Shown one piece after another: positions 23,701 through 27,518 of a DNA stretch of 27,518 nt (position 1 is the stretch's first letter; each line of letters starts with the position of its first letter). Below the pieces are notes generated by a model. It was not told the origin of the DNA. It saw only the letters and a program-made list of their open reading frames with translations, and did not search any database. The DNA is from CAYRKQ01 sp964424985 (lineage in GTDB: Bacteria; Patescibacteriota; Saccharimonadia; Saccharimonadales; UBA7683). The stretch covers positions 1-27,518 of the forward strand of contig CAYRKQ010000011.1 of the NCBI GenBank assembly GCA_964424985.1, given 5' to 3'. A program made the position numbers and the translations under genes.

Positions 23701-26452
23701 TGCGGTTATTATTAGTATCGGCTACGTAAACATTACCAGAAATATCAACGGCAATACCTTGCGGGAGAGAGGATTGAGTATCACCAGGACGCTCAGTACT
23801 CCACTGAGATATAAAGTCCCCGTTTGAGTCAAATTTTTGGATGCGGCTGTTAAACGTATCTACCGTATAGACATAGTCGTTGGCATCCAGATCTATGTCA
23901 TATACGTTATTAAACTCGCCATCTCCCGTGCCAAAGCCACCCCACTGGGAGATGAAGTTTCCATTGGAGTCAAACTTTTGGACAAGGTTAACGCATGGTT
24001 CTGCAACGTAAACAACGTCGTACTGGTCAATCGCTATCCCCTCTGGGCAAGAAATTTGGCCATTACCAGCACCGGAATTACCCCACTGGGATATGTAGTT
24101 CCCGCTTGAATCGAACTTTTGGATACGGTCGTTGTCATTATTATCAGCTACATAGATATTGCCCGCGGAATCTACCGCTACTGCTGATGGTTCAGCAAAT
24201 TGGCCATTACCCGTACCCTGTGAGCCAAAATTGAGATAGTCTACTTGGTCGACATCTTGATCTACATATCCGTAGCCTGTAGTTGTGCCATATTCAAAAC
24301 CTTTCTCAGTTACGTTAGTTGGCGTTGCAACACCATTGAGGGTTGCGCTGGTTGAACCTATATTTGTTGCAGGGTTAGTAACTACTTGTGGTATAAGTGC
24401 CTGATTTACTACTCTTATTGTGAATTGCTTTGTTTCTGAATGATAGGCATCTTGTGCTTGAATCTCAAATGTTGCTAGACCAACATTAGTTGGTGTCCCA
24501 GTTATTTGACCTGTCTGCGCATCCAAGCTCAGGCCCTGGGGTAAACTGCCTGATACAACCCCTAGCGTAACTTCACCCTTATTCCAGTTAGTTTCAATTG
24601 TTTGTGAGTAGCTATCGCCAACATTTCCGTTAGGCAAGGTCTCCGTTGTGATCTCGAGTTGGTAATCGTGAGTAAACTGTTGTACTCGATTATTCCCGTT
24701 ATCAACAATAAAAATATTGCCGTTATCATCAATTGTAATGTCGTTAAGTTTGCCCGTACCTTCATGAAATCTGAACTGACCATCTTCTGAGCCTGTAGCA
24801 CCCCATGAGCCAAAGTATTTTCCAGAGGACGAATACATCGAGATTGTATCGGTGTAGATATTTAAAGTGTATATGCTTCCATATGAGTCTATTGTAAACG
24901 CTCTAGGTAAAGAGCTTTGTTGATCAGGAGTTTGAAGATCAATCGTCTGTAAAATATTGCCGTTGTTATCGTATTTTACTATATTATTACTATCAAGCAG
25001 TGCGTATACACCCTCTTGATCTTTAGCATACAAATCACTTGGTGTGTGCGTGGTAATCCAGTGAGTAGTGTAGTCGCCGCTGTTATCAAATCGCCTTATA
25101 CGTTTACTTGCCCATTCCATGGTGTATATATCGTCGTTGCTGTCTACGGCAATAGATTCAAGAAAGGAAAATGAGCCAGCTCCGCCGCCGGTCCAGGTTG
25201 TCACAGATTGATTACTGCTATTAAATTTCCGAACACCGTCCACTCCGGCCATGAACGTGTTATTATTGGAATCTTTTGCAACTGCATATCCGCCTGCGCC
25301 AAACGCAGCCTGAAACGCTAGTGACGAATTGCCGAAAGACTGCACACGGTTTGAATCAACCACCATAAGATTGCCGACCCCATCTGTAGCTATACCGCTA
25401 ACAGTATCCAATTGGCCATCACCAAGGTTGCCCAGTACTGCCTCAAATGTACCATTCGAACTAAACCTTTGTAAACGATCATCTGATGCATCCGATACCC
25501 AAATTTTATTACTAATACTTTCAACAGCACTTATTCCGTTGAATGAGCCGTTATTGACTGAACCATTCCCATATTGGCCAAACGAGGCAGTTTGTGTGCC
25601 TTGAGAATCAAACTTTCTGACTCCAGATGAACCGAAAGCTACTACATAGACATTGCCATCTGAATCAATGCTTAAATCACTAGGTGAAGACACTGATGTT
25701 GCAAAAATCCCAAGATCAGCTCCTTGCATATCTGTTATCATAATCTCACTAGTGAAATAGCTGCTTATGTATAACCTGTTCGCACTATCTATAGCAAGCC
25801 CGGTAAATTCACCGAGATAACTACTGTGCTGATTAGGTATATCAAATGAATCTAAGAGATTACCAATATTGCTGTAGTGCAAGATCTGCTCATTATTACA
25901 ATGAATAACATATAGTGTGCCATCCGATTTAACTGCGATGCGATTTGTTCCCTGACCTTGGCTACCAGTTGCTGCTGGTGCAAGCCAGCTGGTAACGAAC
26001 CCTCCTTGAGAATTATATTTTACAATATTCCATTCAAATGTATCCGGTGAGTTTAAATAGTTAGTGACGTAAACATCTCCGTTTGAATCAACGGCAATAT
26101 CCCCAGGATTGTGTAGTGCACCAACTGCATTTTGCCTTCCGCCAAACTGCATTATAAAGTTACCGTTTGAATCGAATTTTTCTATTCGCGCATTATTACT
26201 ATCGACAACATACATGTTGTTGGCAGAATCTCTAGTAATGCCTTTAGGGCCATTGAAGGTGCTTTCTTGCAGCGGGTGAATTGGTATTGAGCGCACAAAT
26301 TCGAAATTACTCGAAGCATTCGCACTGCGTATTTTATTGTAAATTAGCGCTAACGTGACAGACACCAAGAGAATGAGAAGAAACCATATTACGTAACGAG
26401 GAATCCTTCTCAAGATTTTCAATATTTTTGTTTTTAGAGGTAGTTTTTTCAT
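20777..26452 (-). CDS. Giant NHL-propeller surface sensor ending in a cytoplasmic H-box
   Basis: About 1891 residues. One TM near the N-terminus (about 16-36); NHL repeats (about 54-596, IAVDSNGDVYVT type); a He_PIG Ig domain (about 600-680); the first half of an FnIII-like domain (about 683-721); six further NHL repeats (about 737-1011); the second half of the FnIII-like domain (about 1018-1057); two more He_PIG domains (about 1060-1237); a Big-type Ig domain (about 1250-1317); a YVTN-like propeller (about 1325-1695); a Gly/Ser-rich linker; a TM (about 1781-1804); and a cytoplasmic H-box with His1839 (FISLASHYLRTPATVIKGG). There is no ATPase domain. The next gene, overlapping by 8 bp, supplies one. 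ATG 26452 is preferred over an in-frame TTG at 26461. Probable extracellular sensor; ligand unknown. Confidence 0.87.
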   Translation of the reverse strand: MKKLPLKTKILKILRRIPRYVIWFLLILLVSVTLALIYNKIRSANASSNFEFVRSIPIHPLQESTFNGPKGITRDSANNMYVVDSNNARIEKFDSNGNFIMQFGGRQNAVGALHNPGDIAVDSNGDVYVTNYLNSPDTFEWNIVKYNSQGGFVTSWLAPAATGSQGQGTNRIAVKSDGTLYVIHCNNEQILHYSNIGNLLDSFDIPNQHSSYLGEFTGLAIDSANRLYISSYFTSEIMITDMQGADLGIFATSVSSPSDLSIDSDGNVYVVAFGSSGVRKFDSQGTQTASFGQYGNGSVNNGSFNGISAVESISNKIWVSDASDDRLQRFSSNGTFEAVLGNLGDGQLDTVSGIATDGVGNLMVVDSNRVQSFGNSSLAFQAAFGAGGYAVAKDSNNNTFMAGVDGVRKFNSSNQSVTTWTGGGAGSFSFLESIAVDSNDDIYTMEWASKRIRRFDNSGDYTTHWITTHTPSDLYAKDQEGVYALLDSNNIVKYDNNGNILQTIDLQTPDQQSSLPRAFTIDSYGSIYTLNIYTDTISMYSSSGKYFGSWGATGSEDGQFRFHEGTGKLNDITIDDNGNIFIVDNGNNRVQQFTHDYQLEITTETLPNGNVGDSYSQTIETNWNKGEVTLGVVSGSLPQGLSLDAQTGQITGTPTNVGLATFEIQAQDAYHSETKQFTIRVVNQALIPQVVTNPATNIGSTSATLNGVATPTNVTEKGFEYGTTTGYGYVDQDVDQVDYLNFGSQGTGNGQFAEPSAVAVDSAGNIYVADNNDNDRIQKFDSSGNYISQWGNSGAGNGQISCPEGIAIDQYDVVYVAEPCVNLVQKFDSNGNFISQWGGFGTGDGEFNNVYDIDLDANDYVYTVDTFNSRIQKFDSNGDFISQWSTERPGDTQSSLPQGIAVDISGNVYVADTNNNRIQKFDSNGDYITKWGVYGTGDGGLSQPSALTTDSGGNVYVADSANHRIQKFDSNGNYISQWGGFGTGDGELYFPVGVYVDSSDSLYVADTLNHRIQKTATSIDLNATGLICGTTYHYRAYVTSVNGTGYGQNVTFTTEDCPPPIQINTSSLPDGTVEQVYSSVIETQDGSGDRSFVISDGDLPPGLNLDNLTGEISGTPQLAGDFTFTVMVSDDQASASVQLQIHVEPAPPDPNEISIVTESLSSGQVDQSYGNYIYVENYQGDVDFSIISGSVPPGITVTAYSYYASFEGVPTTAGDYTFTIQASDELGSDTQEYTIVVEPEPAPNEPPVNTPMVTITSPNNNGTFAGGGAVVTGTGPANRTIDVYVDDEHVGSTQANNNGNWIYTVSGIKKGNHKLDARWNPPSDIAYVTRFEEPSGFVSVIDTSTDIIIKDYYIGDYTIGTSATISKDKSSIYVTGGSMSDDGAFVSRLMILDINLKTKQTIDMDLIPDGLIPTEMVVDPTGRYGYVLFPDGFGSGSDQRTFIQKIDLLNHATAGEPILVEDSNNGESLFGAIRISGNGSKVYSVNSANVIYVLDTASNDVTQIDLSQFNEDLDRLLITRIETDGNILYASINGRLEDGCLYGDDCDRVSRLLVLDLTDNSVITNSGLPIGTMTAMLVDNNHTFYGYYLQTDNCYMQILCTVSGYIMKFNVETNDASLTSISNDANGGTPLIMGLNSSKTKLYMPYFQDSKMGVWDDANSQLLTGDNYPISFSDSYIFQFGGNNFIGQINSPEDSIMFKVLNDNTGGSGNSGGSTGGGSSGGGGATGVVISPGTPTEAQRQAQREARQKAEALPIKDPDSIGGVLSTTINNTARQSNISPRQIIYGLPWLIIALFTIFTLMTSAQAYTQFKKYNVAKKRQAFHKQLVEEKAVFISLASHYLRTPATVIKGGVELMGKAATGVSASITLASQKLTGAVNEVIEKLENRGKNE

Positions 26453-26461
26453 TTTTAACAA

Positions 26462-26479
26462 CTATTCTATACAGAATAG
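26462..26479. promoter_or_regulatory. Dyad CTATTCT-ATAC-AGAATAG in the leader of the NHL operon
   Basis: Perfect 7-bp arms and a 4-nt spacer, ending 9 nt before the ATG and downstream of the predicted promoter. It could be an operator or an RNA hairpin affecting initiation. Confidence 0.5.
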
Positions 26480-26490
26480 ACCTTATGTTC

Positions 26491-26519
26491 ATTTTATACC
26501 CAACTCACCAGAAGTGCAA
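26491..26519 (-). promoter_or_regulatory. Promoter of the NHL sensor-kinase operon
   Basis: TTGCAC (26514-26519), 17-nt spacer, TAAAAT (26491-26496), almost identical to the promoter of the other giant sensor. Confidence 0.6.
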
Positions 26520-26532
26520 CAGATCAACATGA

Positions 26533-26538
26533 TATCAT
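26533..26538 (+). promoter_or_regulatory. -10 box of the DUF1801 gene (leaderless)
   Basis: TATCAT, 6 nt before the ATG at 26545. No clear -35. Confidence 0.4.
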
Positions 26539-26544
26539 TAAGTC

Positions 26545-26916
26545 ATGAAAATGAATGATTACAAAACGGTCGACGAATATCTTGCTAACTTCTCTGGGGA
26601 AACTCTGAAAAGTCTCACGAAAGTACGTTCAATAATTAAAAATGCTGCCCCTGAGGCAGTTGAGTTAATCAGTTACGGCATCCCGACATTTAAACTAAGT
26701 GGCAAAAATCTGGTTCACTTTGCCGGCTACGAGGCTCACATTGGCTTTTACCCTGGCTCAGCTCCCATTGCGGTCTTTGCTGATAAGCTAGGAGGATACG
26801 AAACCTCCAAAGGCACCGTCCGCTTTCCACTCGACAAACCTATCCCCTACGACCTCATTAAAGAAATTACTGAGTTTTGCGTCCAGCAGCAGTCTACTTC
26901 AAAAAAGGTTAACTAG
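26545..26916 (+). CDS. DUF1801 (YdhG-like) protein
   Basis: 123 residues. The pattern TVDEYLANF...LTKVRSIIKNAAPEAVELISYGIPTF...FAGYEAHIGFYPG...KGTVRFPLDKPIPYDLIKEI is typical of the DUF1801/YdhG family, small single-domain proteins with a frataxin-like fold. Some Bacillus members were proposed as iron chaperones. No membrane segment. It starts back-to-back with the NHL sensor operon and ends at the two-way hairpin before the rRNA genes. Its molecular role is uncertain. Confidence 0.88.
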   Translation: MKMNDYKTVDEYLANFSGETLKSLTKVRSIIKNAAPEAVELISYGIPTFKLSGKNLVHFAGYEAHIGFYPGSAPIAVFADKLGGYETSKGTVRFPLDKPIPYDLIKEITEFCVQQQSTSKKVN

Positions 26917-26940
26917 AAAAATACAATAAAGCATAAAAAT

Positions 26941-26963
26941 AAAAAGAGACCCGTTAAGGTCTC
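26941..26963 (-). terminator. Terminator of the rRNA operon
   Basis: GAGACC, 6-nt loop, GGTCTC, then TTTTTATTTTT on the minus strand, 13 nt after 5S. The opposite strand also has a short T-run (GTTTTATA), so it may serve the DUF1801 gene too. Confidence 0.85.
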
Positions 26964-26975
26964 GTTTTATATAAT

Positions 26976-27080
26976 TCGGCGCCGTGCTACCTTCCCCCGT
27001 AGGAGTATTATCGCCGCTACTGGGCTTAGCTTCTGTGTTCGGAATGAGAACAGGCGTTTCCCCAGCGCTATGAGCACCGA
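26976..27080 (-). rRNA. rrf: 5S ribosomal RNA
   Basis: The minus strand contains the conserved core CATTCCGAACACAGAAGC, TAAGCCC and AGCGGCGAT. Ends are set by helix I, TCGGTGC pairing with GCGCCGA. About 105 nt, slightly shorter than the usual 115-120. It lies downstream of 23S and is followed by a terminator. Confidence 0.93.
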
Positions 27081-27371
27081 CTTCTTGCCAGCGGCAAGAA
27101 GTAGAACGAGGAACGAGGAGTGGAGATTGCAGAAACTAAAATTGCTTCTTCGATCTTCATTCTTCGATCTTCATTCTACTTCTCACGCAGTGATAAGTTT
27201 GTCGATGTTCATCGAACCGAAATGTTGGTCTAAATTATAAATTGGAACATTTTGTTGTGTGATTTGCTACACACCAACAACTGGTCAAACCTTACTTCTA
27301 GCTCACCATTCAATCGGCATAAAGCCGACAAGTCAGCTTAGCCGACTGAAAGATGAGTTTATAAGACATAA
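27081..27371 (-). other. 23S-5S internal transcribed spacer
   Basis: About 290 bp with no tRNA. It holds a perfect hairpin next to 5S (CTTCTTGCC/GGCAAGAAG, 27081-27101), a period-7 inverted repeat (27097-27183), a short palindrome (TCGATGTTCATCGA near 27198) and small stems near 27320. The long arms probably form the rRNA-processing stem. Confidence 0.7.
27097..27183. repeat. Heptamer-periodic inverted repeat in the rRNA spacer
   Basis: Arms 27097-27127 and 27153-27183 match as an inverted repeat at 25 of 31 positions, the outer 10 bp perfectly. Both arms have a 7-nt period: GTAGAAC, GAGGAAC, GAGGAGT on the left; TCGATCT, TCATTCT, TCGATCT, TCATTCT on the right. Confidence 0.75.
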
Positions 27372-27518
27372 AAAGTCAATGGGACTATTAGTACGCTTCG
27401 GCTCCATATGTTGCCACACTTCCACCTTGCGCCTATCAACCTGATCGTCTATCAGGGTCCTCGTAGGGAAATCTAATCTTGAGGTCAGTTTCGCGCTTAA
27501 TATGCTTTCAGCGCTTAT
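27372..27518 (-). rRNA. rrl: 23S ribosomal RNA, 3' end (partial)
   Basis: The minus strand reads ATAAGCGCTGAAAGCATATT, AGATTTCCC, GATCAGGTTGATAGGC and GTACTAATAG...ATTGACTT, the conserved domain VI end of 23S. It continues past the right edge. The exact 3' end is uncertain by several nt. Confidence 0.95.

Noticed and set aside
26917..26945. A further heptamer array after the DUF1801 gene
   Set aside because: The stretch is A-rich and no clear 7-nt phase can be told from low complexity.
27185..27370. tRNA in the 23S-5S spacer
   Set aside because: A GGTTCGA-like string is present on the minus strand but no acceptor or anticodon stems fit around it.
27259..27444. 61-aa ORF near the right edge
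   Set aside because: It lies antisense to the rRNA spacer and the 23S 3' end.

Overview
The window looks like a chromosomal piece from a Patescibacteria (CPR) bacterium, most like Saccharibacteria. This is inferred from gene content: a small IF-2 with a single N-terminal domain, a DUF5663-like protein, a KGG-repeat stress protein, a compact PriA, and very large surface proteins. No 16S rRNA is present to confirm it. Three N runs (83-182, 3693-3702, 17843-17942) mark assembly gaps. At least two of them sit in repeats and distort the reading frames.

Layout, left to right. Positions 1-9098 (minus strand) hold two adjacent giant membrane proteins. They share an N-terminal three-helix anchor and carry exported ectodomains built from beta-propeller, PKD-like and BspA/DUF285 repeats. 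The upstream one ends in histidine-kinase modules. Positions 9282-13239 hold a small winged-helix regulator divergent from priA, then def and fmt (start of translation and replication restart). Positions 13340-17686 (minus strand) hold a DUF5663-like protein, infB, rpsA and a small membrane protein, with one small plus-strand ORF opposed to the end of infB. Positions 17755-19607 hold a heptanucleotide VNTR, a ROK-family protein, an IrrE/ImmA-like zincin and a KGG protein with a structured leader. Positions 19858-26452 (minus strand) form a second giant sensor operon: an NHL-propeller protein followed by an overlapping ATPase-subunit gene. A DUF1801 protein follows. The window ends with 5S and the 3' end of 23S rRNA on the minus strand.

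The most interesting signal is the sensor-kinase design. In the 20-26 kb operon, the surface sensor ends in a short cytoplasmic H-box with a histidine but no ATPase. The next gene, overlapping by 8 bp, encodes two membrane helices, a histidine-less DHp-like helix and a HATPase_c domain. The 2.8-9.1 kb locus has the same domain order in one apparent ORF, but a 10-N gap lies exactly where the gene boundary would be. This suggests a two-subunit histidine kinase family with interchangeable giant ectodomains. No response regulator is in the window.

Two genome-wide habits also show. Several non-operonic genes have a -10 box only 6-8 nt before the start codon, which predicts leaderless mRNAs. Many intergenic stretches are arrays of period-7 repeats with differing sequences, including the VNTR, arrays flanking a terminator and an imperfect stem in the 23S-5S spacer. 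A separate family of GTCAT...ATGAC palindromes occupies other intergenic gaps.
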